Positions 1-10,525 of a stretch of DNA of 64,000 nucleotides are shown piece by piece (position 1 is the stretch's first letter; each line of letters starts with the position of its first letter). The stretch comes from Sophora flavescens (lineage: Eukaryota > Streptophyta > Magnoliopsida > Fabales > Fabaceae). Made by a program: the position numbers and the translations under genes. The stretch spans positions 75,069,804-75,133,803 of the forward strand of contig CM061070.1 in assembly GCA_030762895.1 (NCBI GenBank), written 5' to 3'. Below the pieces are notes generated by a model, which did no database searches, had not been told where the DNA came from, and saw only the letters and a program-made list of their open reading frames with translations.

Positions 1-90
1 CCGAACACAAACAAAATCCGAACCAATTTAATTGGTTCGATTCGGAATTTCTGATTCGTCGGATCAGTCCGAACCAATGAACACCCCTAT
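1..90. mobile_element. right end of a hAT-like non-autonomous element (partial)
   Basis: The segment is made of degenerate ccgaacc/ggttcgg words and stops at GAACACCCCTA, the usual inner-to-outer reading of a plant hAT terminal repeat (TAGGGGTG...). The left end is outside the window, so the 8-bp target duplication cannot be tested. It resembles the complete MITE at 53293-53772 in word composition and terminus. Confidence 0.4.
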
Positions 91-699
91 GCATTTTCGT
101 GACCCAAAAATTCACAATGAATTAGAATGATATTTTTTATACGATTTACATTGTAAATAATAAATTGTGTATATGAACCAAAATCGTAAGTTCACTGTTG
201 TTCCGAACAAATAAAACAACAAAAATCAAATTCTCATTCAATTTTAAATATCAGTCACTATACTTTATGAAATTATAAGGAATTATAAAAATATTTAACA
301 GTCTTGTAGTTATTCAATTAATAAAAATATTTAAAAATAATTTTTTTATTAAAATTGAGATAATTACTCGACTAAAAATTACTTTTAGTAAAATTGAAGT
401 TAAGATATTTTCCATCAAAAACAATTGAAAAAGATATACAGTTATTTAATAACATTTTTTAAAAAACCTATGTCCTGATTTGGAAAACAATCAAATAGAA
501 ATCCCACAACACTTTTTTAGAAATCGTTATCCTTGAAAGAAATGCAATTAATTAAATAAAAATAAGTACTAAATGATCAGCAAATTTCACAACTTTTTTC
601 CAGAGATATTTGTCGTGAAAAGGAAAGAATTTAAATGAAAAATAAATAAATGATAAAAAAATTTGATAGCTAGCTAAAGCAATCAAGTAGTAGATTTGA
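91..699. other. AT-rich spacer, no gene seen
   Basis: No coding stretch, terminal repeat or RNA gene is visible. The sequence is strongly AT-rich with short A and T runs. Confidence 0.6.
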
Positions 700-812
700 A
701 ACCCAACTGCGTGTAACTCGGTTGGTTCCGTAGGTTGAGTTTATGAGAAGGACCTAGGTTCGAATCCCACAGAATACATTCTTAGGGAAGGATGTAGGAA
801 TCTTAATTGTGA
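700..812 (+). mobile_element. tRNA-derived SINE-like unit
   Basis: A plus-strand tRNA-like promoter can be read. An A-box-like stretch (taactcggttggt) lies near 715-727 and a good B box, GGTTCGAATCC, at 757-767, about 40 bases downstream as in tRNA-derived SINEs. It is followed by an unrelated tail and directly abuts the next element. No cloverleaf or anticodon arm can be folded with confidence, so it is not called a tRNA gene. Target duplications were not found. Confidence 0.45.
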
Positions 813-1560
813 CCAGGGGCGGAGTCAGAAATTTCTTAAAATGAGGGTTAATGACTAAATATATATAGCATAAATAATAAATAATAAAAACATGTCGAAG
901 TAAATTATATGAAACAGGTATTTTAATATATAATCAACAACTTAATATAATATAATTTATTCAAATAAATGTTTAATCAATTTAAGTACATACTGAAAAT
1001 CTTCATTTCTTTAGTTGTACATGACAATAAATCATGAATTGTCATATTTGTGATAAACTTTGGAACAATCTCATTTTCAATGTAAACAACCATGCATATA
1101 ATCAATAAGAATCTTCCATCTTATTTCGGAGCTTTGTTTTAACAATTTTCATGGTTTAAAAAAGTTCACTAAGTGATTAATGTTGACATAAGAAGAGTCA
1201 AAACAAGGTGAGTCAATTTAACAATTAAAGGATAAACATTTGATAACCACTTACTCTCTCTTTTATTTTGAAAATTAAGTGAATAGTTTTGTTCTTAAAC
1301 ATCATTTTAACTTCACCAATCAACCTAAAAAAAGGTATTTATAAGCAGATTTTTGTAAAAATAAAACTTAAATAATTAAAAACAAACTCAATAAAAATCA
1401 ATTAAAAAAAGAACAATCCACACAAAAGACAAAACTATGAAAGAAAGCAACAAACAAAACACGAAAAAAAGAAACCTATCTAGTATTCACCAAAGCATAA
1501 CACGTCAACATTATACATAATTACACATTTCTTGTCATCTGGCTCATTCTGTAGCGGTAG
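813..1560. mobile_element. possible degenerate DNA-transposon remnant
   Basis: The left edge reads caggggcggagtcag, a terminal sequence often seen on plant hAT-type elements. The inside is AT-rich with no coding capacity. Near 1540-1550 ctggctcattctg could be the decayed opposite end. The right boundary and any target duplication are unproven. Confidence 0.3.
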
Positions 1561-2220
1561 CGTGGCATGGTTTGTTACATTGAGTGAAAAAATATGTTTG
1601 TATATAATATATTTTTTGTATGAAAAGCAGGGGTGGTCATGGCAACCATATGCCACCATCTCCTTCCGTCATTGATGGTGATTAAATATTTGAATAAAGA
1701 TTAGTCTCATATCGGATCCAAATAATTTAAACTTGTGAGGATATTCCCAGAGCCCATAGGAGAGCGAAATGTCCTAATTACAATAGGTTCCAACAAAAAA
1801 GTAGTATATTTGAAAATATATTAAAAAAAGTATCTAAATAATTACTTGATGACTGATGTAGAATTATTAAAATTAAGTAATTAAGAATATTACTCATTGT
1901 ACAATTATATTTAGTAAAAAATTAAGACAATTTCTATTAAGAATTACTAAAATGAATATGTAATTATTCGACTTTTTTTTTACAAAATTCGGCAATTTTA
2001 TTTAAAAAATCTCTGTCATGAAAAGAATACGAACTAAATGAAAGAATAATTGATCAACACATATGGTAGTCATAACAATTAGTTAATATATTTCACAAAT
2101 TTGTTTATAAATCTCTATATGTGTGGAAGAAAAATAAATAAATGACAATAAGTAAATGATCAACTCACAACAATTAATTATTGAATTTTTAAATATATTA
2201 AAAAACAAAATATCAAAAAA
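1561..2220. other. AT-rich spacer, no gene seen
   Basis: Nothing codes here. Around 1690-1790 is a stretch (tctcatatcggatcc ... taattacaatagg) that looks like a decayed dispersed repeat, but I cannot assign it. Confidence 0.5.
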
Positions 2221-2750
2221 GTACTCAATGTACCCATTTAGGGGGACAAACTTTCGCAACACCTAATTTTTCCATACACAGACTTGAATCCGAGACCTTT
2301 AGGCCATCTCCATTCCAACACCCAATGTTTTTATTTTTTTTGGTTTTTTAAATGGGCCACATCACTTATTTTTATTTTTTATAACTTAAGTACCTCATAT
2401 CTCCAACCCAAAAACTTCAAAAAAGATCTTAAATGAGTCACACCAGTAACCCCACATCTTTACATTTCATCAATGATTTATTTATTACCCTCACTTTTGT
2501 ATTTTTTTATTTTAAAAAAAATTACAAATGACTCACACAGCAACTTAAGAAGAAGTGCTTCTACAAGCACCCATTCTTCATAATCTTTTCTAAAATTCGC
2601 TCCTATCATAGGTGCTTATAAGCACCGATTCTTAGTAAGCAAGAACCTCATTTTTGTTAGTCATCGGAGATGGCCTTACTTAAGGGGAATCAAGTTTCTA
2701 ACCACTTAAGCATGTGGCACTCTTAAATAGAAGCAAGGCACTCCCTCTGT
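2221..2750 (-). mobile_element. SINE-like tRNA-derived repeat split by a MITE
   Basis: On the minus strand the two flanks of the MITE at 2302-2675 join into a tRNA-like unit. TTAAGTGGTTAGAAAC (2695-2711 region) resembles an A box and GGATTCAAGTC (2280s) a weak B box. Gene-poor plant DNA often carries this type of tRNA-like repeat. The call depends on the two halves being one unit, which the clean TTA duplication of the MITE supports. Confidence 0.4.
2302..2675. mobile_element. PIF/Harbinger (Tourist-like) MITE
   Basis: The element starts GGCCATCTCC and ends GGAGATGGCC, a perfect 10-bp terminal inverted repeat. It is flanked on both sides by TTA (2299-2301 and 2676-2678), the target preference of PIF/Harbinger transposons. 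It is 374 bp long, non-coding, and its right half has self-complementary stretches (tgcttataagca). Alternative superfamilies with 3-bp duplications are less likely given the TTA target. Confidence 0.75.
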
Positions 2751-2918
2751 TGTTTCCTTGTTTAAGTGCATATATTGGCTCATAAGCTTGTTATACCTGG
2801 TGACCTTTAGTGATTAGAAGAGAACTTTTAAAGCAGCAGCAGTCACCAACTCAACTTAGAAATGTTTTGTTCAATTGTTTAATTGAAGCAACAAGAGAGG
2901 AGGAGAAAAATAAAGAAG

Positions 2919-4783
2919 TGTCGCGACCGTCCCTCCAGGACATCGCGAAAAGAAGGTAAAAACAGAGGAGTTTTCACCAATATTTTATTTAAGAAAAACA
3001 TTGAAAAAACCATTTATTTTTAGGGAAAATGGTCTTGAAAAAGAGAGAGAGAGACTTCATAGTCCGGGAGTCAATTACGAGTAGGGAAGATGTTAGCACC
3101 CTGCATCGTCCGTTTAAAAATAATACCTCAAGTTAATTGTGCAAAAATTTTAATAACTTTTTAAATATTTATTTTACCCAAAAATTATTTACAAGAAAGA
3201 ATTATTTTTATTTTTTAATATTTTGTATTTGTTTATCGATTTTGTATTTTAATTATTATTGTTGATAAAACCTAAATGAGGTTGAACATGACACATAAGT
3301 CCACAAGGCAACCTCGAATCTAAGGGATTAAACATGGCACCCGAGTCCATAGGACATCCCTAAATAGCACAAGTTCGAAAGTTTTAATTAGCTATTAAAA
3401 AATGAAAGGAGACACTAAAGTAAGGAAAATTTAGTTTTTGCTTGACAAGATGATAACCAATCTCACTGCTACATATTCACGAGTGGGAAACTCAAAACCA
3501 TGCAGTTCTTTAATAAAAAAGGATTGATTGGTTGATTTTGGTTTTTCTGATTTTTTTGTGATTTATTTTTAAAAAAGTATTTTTGAATTAAAAACTTGAA
3601 GGCGGCTTTTTATTTTAAGTTTGGAAACATTTTTCTTTTTGTCTAACTAATGCAACTCATTTGCCACAAACAAATCTCAATATGTAAGATTTTCTCTTTT
3701 TTTGTTTTTGTTATTACCATTTTCGTTTGGACTAATCTGTAATAAGCCCACACTAATTTTTTGAAAAAACAAAATCAACACTAAAACTTGCATGCTAGCT
3801 GACCCATGAAATAACCAAGGCCCAAGACTCCCAAAATAAGATTAGACCAAATAGACAAATAATAAATAAAAGGCATAAAATGAAAGGAAAAAAACATAAA
3901 AGGAAATGGGAACCCATCAGAGAACACGAGGAAACTTATGCTTAGGGGAGGGGAGGTTGTGCAAGACCTTATGGACGGCGGCGAGGCGGTGGTGCGAGAA
4001 CGTCGGAGATGGTGGACGTCCGGCACGCGGCGGCTTGCGCGGTCAGAGATACGGATCGTTCGTGGCTTGCGGCTGGTCTGAACGTGAGCAGATCTGCGAT
4101 TGGCGGAGACGGCGGAGAACGGGGCGGCGATCGCGGAGATGCGGTGGTGACGGCAGTGGTCGGAGCAGCTTCGTGGCGGACCTGCTACAGATCTGGTTCG
4201 TGATGGCAAGGAATGGAGCAGCGACGGCGGAGCTAAGGAGATGGGCGGGGCGCGGTGTGGCTGTGACGGACCTGGGTTACGTCGGAGTGGTATGGAGTTA
4301 CCGTAGCCGGCGGCGGCGGCGGCGGCGAAGGAGGTGACTGAACTTGGAAAAAGGACCTTTGTTTTTTATGTTGTTGTATTCTCCTCTGTTTATTTTTTGA
4401 TTTAGGTGAAGAAGAATGTATTGGTCATGAGAGCTCTGCAATTGTTACTGATGTGTCAGAGATTTTTATAAAACTATGGTTCTGCTTCTCCAGAAATCCT
4501 CCCTCTCCTCTGTAAAATGTTGCATATATATAGCAAAATCAAAGGGAAGATAATGCCAAACTTGTTATTGGCCTGCTGAAGGGTGAGGACAAAATGTGCA
4601 GGGGGTGGTGCGTCCCGTGGGTTGGATGACTGGATCATGGGCTTAAAAAGATATTTAATGGGCTTCAACAAAATATTTGTAACAATAAAATAAAAATGAA
4701 CTCATCTAATTTTATAATGAATCAAGAACAAAAAAATATTTTTTATTAATTAAAAAATATTAGAATAAAATTAGGTATTCACA
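2919..4783 (-). mobile_element. solo LTR related to the Ogre LTR
   Basis: The sequence begins TGTCGCGACC and ends GGTATTCACA, matching the form of the Ogre LTR in this window (plus-strand start TGTAG, end GGTGTTCACA). Inside it shares the block around 3270-3360 (tgaggttgaacatgacac ... gtccacaaggcaacctc) and the 'gggagtc-attacg-gtagggaag' block with the Ogre LTRs. Length is 1865 bp against 1829 bp for the Ogre 3' LTR. No internal region or second LTR follows, so it is a solo LTR. Flanking pentamers agaag and aacag agree at 3 of 5 bases only. The GC-rich part (3900-4340) ends in a short CGG run and opens long frames on both strands that I do not regard as genes. A minus-strand TATA-like stretch lies near 4527-4540. 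Confidence 0.6.
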
Positions 4784-6000
4784 AACAGAAACAAGATACA
4801 AAGTGGTGCACGCGACGGAGAGACCTAGCAAAAGGGCTATCCGCTTAGTCCCCTTTCGGCCACGGATTTTATTGGACCACCTTTATGTGACAAGTGGTGA
4901 TTACTGGGCCCTTTTAATTTGACGTGCGTTCTCCATGTTTGAGGTTGGTTCATAATATTTTCCAAGACAGACTCGAGGCCCATTTAAAATGAAAAATGCA
5001 ATGCGTGCCGAGTGTTTAGTTCAATAAAAATGTCTTTTCTTTGTTTTTTTTTGGGTGACTAAATGTATTTTCTTTTAACATGACTCATGGGAAATCGTAT
5101 TTTGGTGTAATTTTGGTTACTTGGTATTATATACCATATTAAAATAGATGTATCATATTATTGATATCAAAATAAATATTGAGTTTAATTATGATACATA
5201 GACAGTCAATCAATTGCACATTATTTCATGTGTGACTTTTAAGATAGTTACTATGAAATTCAAAAGTTTAGTATTGTGATAATATATGATTGATTATCAA
5301 TGTAAAAATATTTTATGCTCACAATACATGGCAATTAAACCCATAATAACAGGGTAGTTTTAAAGGGGAGATGAAGTGCATCAGACATGCATACCAATCA
5401 AAGGCTCTTTTCTTTTGTAAATAATTTCGTGTGAAATACTATGTTAACAGTTTCTTCCTGTTTAGCATTATATTTTAGAAATTTGCTAGGCCGAGGAACA
5501 TTCTAAAATGAAAGCCGCTTACAATCTCAGCTAGAATAATATTTCTATTCAAGCAACATACCTTTTAGTTTTGAGTTGGAGTGTGTATCTTGTCACTTGT
5601 GTATTAAATTTTGGAGTTGCATAGTCCCTTTTTCAATTTTCAGGGTCTAGCCTTGGAAGTTTATGTAAGATCTACATCTATTTTATTAGAAAGACCAAAA
5701 TAAATAATATTACAGTTAGTTAAAACTGTTAGATGGTAGTTAGGATGTTAGATTAAATATATAATAATTTTTTTTATATAAAAAAAACTATGCATTGCAC
5801 GAGCTATTAACTAGTAAATCTAACAATATTCATACATGGCCTATGTATACCAATAATTTCAATAGAATTATATTTAAAATTTGATAATAAAAATTATAAA
5901 ATATAATGAAAGTCGAACTAGAAATTATTAATAAAATTAGAAATTCCGAAAGAGTAAAAATGATATATGTTTCTATGTAAAAAAATCACAAATAAACTAA

Positions 6001-6002
<2 letters not shown>
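4784..6002. other. intergenic spacer, no gene seen
   Basis: AT-rich DNA with a mildly GC-richer patch at 4800-4990. No open frame, terminal repeat or RNA gene could be supported. Confidence 0.55.

Positions 6003-6063
<61 letters not shown>
6003..6063. repeat. (TA)n microsatellite
   Basis: An uninterrupted TA dinucleotide run of about 60 bp lies directly beside the TRIM element. TA tracts are a common target or by-product of plant element insertion. Confidence 0.95.
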
Positions 6064-6068
<5 letters not shown>

Positions 6069-6075
6069 TTATTAC

Positions 6076-6410
6076 TATTAGATTTTGGGCATAACTCAAT
6101 CACAAAAGCTAGCTCATAGGATGGGGATTGCCCACTACTCATAAGCTCTTATTAGACATTATTTCTAGTCTATGTGGGACTTGGGTATTTCCCAATACAC
6201 CCTCTCACGCCCAATACTATTGGGCTTGGTGCGTGGATAACATGGTGGGTGGCCCAACAATGGATCTAGGATAACTCTGATATCATATTAGATTTTGGGC
6301 CTAACTCAATCTCAAAAGCTAGCTCATTGGATGATGATTGCCCACTACTCATAAGTTTTTATTGACACTATCTCTAATCAATGTGGGACTTGGCCAGGTT
6401 TTTCCCAATA
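6076..6410 (-). mobile_element. TRIM (terminal-repeat retrotransposon in miniature)
   Basis: Two direct repeats of 122 bp (6076-6197) and 125 bp (6286-6410) flank an 88-bp interior. On the minus strand the interior starts TGATATCAGAG, a near match to the initiator-tRNA-Met primer site TGGTATCAGAG. It ends with the purine-rich GTGAGAGGGTG before the second repeat, as a polypurine tract should. The termini read TATT...AATA instead of TGTT...AACA, so both LTR ends have decayed. The flanks carry an exact 5-bp duplication, attac (6071-6075 and 6411-6415). It has no coding capacity and would need enzymes from a Copia- or Gypsy-type partner. Confidence 0.82.
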
Positions 6411-6469
6411 ATTACAAGAGGGGAACAAAAACTAGCTAACGTGAATAGAAAAAGGGAAGAGGATGACTT

Positions 6470-6995
6470 TTTTTTAAAGTAAAAAAGTATGCAGAAGCAT
6501 CACTATAAAGAAAGGCATCTTGGCTAGGTTGACACCCCAAACCTTAATAATCATCTGCAACATGCCAAAAATTTATTAAAAGAATACAAAAATAAAACAT
6601 GGGGGGATATAGACCAAAACCCATGATAAAAATCATTTGAACCTATTCAACCTATCTCTATAAAATTCCTCTCTAACAAAAATTGGAATGGTATCCCACC
6701 AAATAGAGTCTTCAATAATAAGACAATGCTTTGATATCCTATTAACACAAGAGTTGCCTTCTCTCCAAACATGAGATATTCTAAAATTCATATGACTAGT
6801 AATTTCAATACAATTTTGCCATCTATTTCTAAGCTTCCATGGGACCCCTTTATTATTGTTGAAAGCAGCCATAGAATTCTGCATGGAGAGAAGTATAAAC
6901 TCCTAAGTTATTTGTAAAACAGGCAAGTGCAGCAGCTCTATACATTCTAAAAATACCTCCACAAGCAGACCATCCAGGAGATCCTCGGAAAGCAC
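6470..6995 (-). pseudogene. LINE ORF2 3' end: RNase H domain and 3' tail
   Basis: On the minus strand 6995-6900 encodes AFRGSPGWSACGGIFR, the start of the RNase H domain typical of plant L1-type LINEs (usually preceded by NTDG). After a disruption near 6885 the frame resumes with ISHVWREGNSCVNRI and WWDTIP, the end of the same domain. An AT-rich 3' tail follows to the T run at 6470. The upstream part of this LINE lies 50 kb away, at 58783-59504 and 60535-60956, because later insertions split it between the KCN and AFRG stretches. A deletion and frameshifts inside the RNase H make it a pseudogene. Confidence 0.75.
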
Positions 6996-9900
6996 TGTAA
7001 CACCCTCACCCGGGCATTACATTAATTAATCCTTTTTACTAATATTAACGTTATTAGAAGATATGTCGATTTCTTTTGGAATGTCAAAATTTAATTAGTA
7101 ATTCATTATTAAATAAAACTCAACTTAAGACATGGAATTTAAAAGATCAACTTACATTCATAGAAAAACATACATAAATATTCACATTGATAACAAACAC
7201 CTTCTTAGTGACAGGTGCATTGACAGAAGTTTCCTTGAGTGTTCATCCAAGTTTCTTAAACAAAACACTACATTGCACTAGAGCTTAAAGAGACAACATA
7301 AAGCATGCGACTGACAAGATCCATCCAACATCACTACTCCAAAATAAAACTAGACTTCCTAAGCTGGTAAATACAAACTAGTGATACCCATTCGGGAGAC
7401 CACGAAAGTCTCCCTCATTTCCAGAAGAAGTATCAGAAGAGGATACTTCCACCCCGGCTCCCTCGTCAAGTGCATCATCATCATCATCATTGCTCATAGG
7501 ATGATACTGAGGTTCCTCATCCATGAATTCCTTCGGATCCTCCTTTGTGGGTGAAGCTGGCGCCATATTCAGAGGTGGTGGATTCAACACTAGCTGTCCT
7601 AGGTCTACTAGGTGTTGTACATACAACCAAGCTGGCGGAAGTGATATTTGGATGGTCTCCACGGTATGAATCCTCCTCTCTGGACCTCCATCCTGTGTTC
7701 CTTCTATAGTGCAAACCGGGCCAGTGTACTCGGCCATGTGATTCCCCGGATGAATCACCCAAGCCCCAGGGTTGTTGGCATCCTCAAACATGATCGTCCG
7801 CACCCGGGAGTGCACGAGAGGCAGAGCTGGGTCCATCTAGTCTCAACATAACATGATACATACATATATACATGAAGGAAAATGCAAGGGTAAGATACCA
7901 ATATATGGATAACTATGACAACTATATGCACCCAAAACACACAGAGAAACATATACAAGTAACAAGATATCATTTTAAGCAATACGTAGCAAGAGATAAT
8001 CCTCGCTTTTTGAAAACCATGACACTTCTATAATTCAACTTCACTTTGTTTAAAATGAGCTGATCAGGCCCGAAATCTTTGCCATAAGAGGCACAACGTG
8101 TCAGTCCACTACACTGCCCAAAACTCCTGACACGGTGTGCAACGTGCGTGGATATCCATAGCATACTATCCAACTCAAGGCATAGTAATCAAGGCATATG
8201 AATTTCATTGTCCGTCAAGGCACAATGATACAACGTAGCATGATATACCCTGCCCTTCAAGGTACTCACACAAAACAACTTTGGGCACGTCTACTAAATG
8301 CATGAAAAACATTTTATTATCGATGCTTTTCTTTGTGCATAATTCTTTCCTTGTGGAAGCTCAAACGCTCACGACCTTCATAACTTTTCAATGTATTAAA
8401 ATTTGTAAATACAGGACATTTGAGTCCGAGTGTCCAATCACAAGAGTCTTAAACCGATGCACCAGTCTAAGACTTTGTGGTAGTAGAAAATAACTTTACA
8501 CCTTTACTGCGTTTATCACGTTTGTATAACGTATGTAGGACATGCCATCCACAACAACGTATAAGGACACATAGTTCGCAACAACGTGACACGGATCATA
8601 GATCGTGTTTAATTACACTAGTAGCCCGACGTCTCGGTTATTAGGTTCACTTTTCAACAATTTTTTTTTATTCAGTGAAAAACAAAACAAAATCCAATCC
8701 GCATAACTTATCCAAGTTATTGGAATATTGTTTTGAGCAAAGTTATTAGTAAAAATTTTTATTTGAAATTCATTTTTCAAAAATCACATTGATTTTAAAA
8801 ATTCACTCTTTTTTAATAAAATCAAATTATTCTTCCTTTAAAAAAATTCTTTTAATTCAATAAATCAAAATATGCTTTTTCATAAAATTTCTAATATTAC
8901 AAAATTTAGAAACATAACCTTAACTTTCTTCTCTTTTCCAAACAAAGCTTCTTTTTAAAAAAAAAACATTATTTATTTGTAAGCTTCTTTCATGATCTTG
9001 TTAAGATTTTTATCTTAACTTATTATTTTGAGCTTTAACTCAAGGTTAGACTTTATATGCATCAACCAAAAATTACATCAATAAATCAACATATTCATAT
9101 CATAATAAACATTTTATAATCAACATAAACACTTAAATCATGTAAATCAAATAAAATAAGCATATCAACTAAATCAAATCACTCATCAAACCAAGCATTA
9201 TAACAAGCATTCAACCAACACATCAAGCAAATACAGGTAACACATGGTCATCATAATTTTTAATATCCCTCAGACTTTCTTTCCTTACCTCAGAGTGAAA
9301 TGGTAATGAAACTCGGTTGTGGTTTTTAAAGAGGAACGACTCGGTTCGTGTTACGATTGCAAATCTATACAGAAACAAGTGATTAACATAAGTAAATTTT
9401 TTTTTATAAAATCACCCTAATTTGATGCATGCATTTGGTCATGCTTAGAAATCATGCTAGAAATTTTAAATTTTCACAAATTTTTGGATCTATGATCCTC
9501 AAGCATCAATGAGGTAAAATAAAAGTTTAAAACTTGAAAATAAATTTTTATAATCTTGGCCTCACGAACCATAGGTTTCGGCCTTATCAACAAATGGTGG
9601 AAAAATACTATTTTTCATCAATCTAATTTCATGCATGTAAACTTTATAGTGTTCTAAGCATCATTTAGCTTTAAAAAATTTGAACAAGCCTCATCAACTC
9701 ATCAAGTGAGTTTCGGCTATCACAAGGCAACAAGGCTAGGAACACTAAAATTTTTCAAGCACCATTGTTAGGCTACTAATGTAAAGAACTTAGTGTATTA
9801 ACCATGCAACCTTCCAATTGATTTAAAATTAGGCCTCACTAACTTAAAAATTTTAGATTTTTGGCCATAGAACCATCACAAGAAGGTATACACAGTCTCA

Positions 9901-10525
9901 AAAAATTTGCTTAGTTAAAAAAAATGCATGAGTCAAAGATCTAAAGCCATGCATGTGAGATTTTAGCAAAAAATCATCCTTTCTCCCTCTTGGTGTTTCG
10001 GCTACACCATGATCATAGGGAAGATGATTTTCTATTCACATGCAAGCCATTAAAATGAGAATAAAGATGAGCAAGAAGTGGTAAAATCTTTTGCATGTAA
10101 AGGAAGATGATTAGTTATTGATTACAAGTTAAAACTATAAGCATAAATCATAGTAAAACTAACATGCATGTGAAAAATATGTTGCAAAATCACAACCTCT
10201 CCTCCTTAGGGTTTCAGCCAACCCTATTAAAATGGTCATAGGAGGGTTCATCCCAACATGCAAAGGTTGATGAAGGTAGAAAGAAGTAGTAGAAGTTGAA
10301 AGAATTTAGTTTTGAAACAAAATAAACAAGCTTTCATGAATCAACTCAACATGCATGTGTATAAAATGAACATAGAAGAAAAGTGCAGAACAATAGTTGG
10401 AGATTAAACCAAGGAGCTGCAGAAAATTGAAGTCTTGAGAGCAAGACTTGAGTCTTCCTTAAGAACAAGAGAAATAAAACAAAGTGTAGTAAAATGGATT
10501 TTGTGTGGATGAAAGGAAAAATGAT
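6996..10525 (-). mobile_element. Gypsy-type LTR, left part, split by the Ogre
   Basis: The boundary TGTAACACCCTCACCC is a common terminus of plant chromovirus-type LTRs. The sequence breaks at 10525 in the Ogre target duplication atgat and resumes at 58165. Read on the minus strand, the right-hand portion has TATATAAGC followed by a CT-rich stretch, a likely promoter, so minus orientation is preferred. It sits inside the LINE RNase H. No second LTR, primer site or pol is present, so it is best read as a long solo LTR (about 4.1 kb with the right part). The right terminus and target duplication could not be matched exactly. Confidence 0.5.
7378..7836 (-). CDS. hypothetical protein inside a long LTR
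   Basis: A 152-codon frame starts at an ATG (MDPALPLVHS) and ends DFRGLPNGYH. I do not recognise a family. The first two thirds are mixed and hydrophobic with several Trp and Pro residues, and the last third is low-complexity and acidic (a run of five Asp, then Ser and Glu). No signal peptide or membrane segment is visible. It lies in what should be the transcribed R-U5 part of the LTR if the minus-strand TATA is correct. The frame may be a chance or relic retroelement ORF, but its composition is more protein-like than the shadow frames around it. Confidence 0.3.
   Translation of the reverse strand: MDPALPLVHSRVRTIMFEDANNPGAWVIHPGNHMAEYTGPVCTIEGTQDGGPERRIHTVETIQISLPPAWLYVQHLVDLGQLVLNPPPLNMAPASPTKEDPKEFMDEEPQYHPMSNDDDDDALDEGAGVEVSSSDTSSGNEGDFRGLPNGYH

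Noticed and set aside
757..767. tRNA gene at 700-800
   Set aside because: Only A- and B-box-like words are present; no cloverleaf with acceptor stem could be formed, so it is treated as a SINE.
3781..4337. Overlapping GC-rich open frames near 4 kb as a host gene
   Set aside because: The region lies inside a solo LTR, the frames run on both strands, composition is Arg-rich from CGG runs, and no domain is visible.
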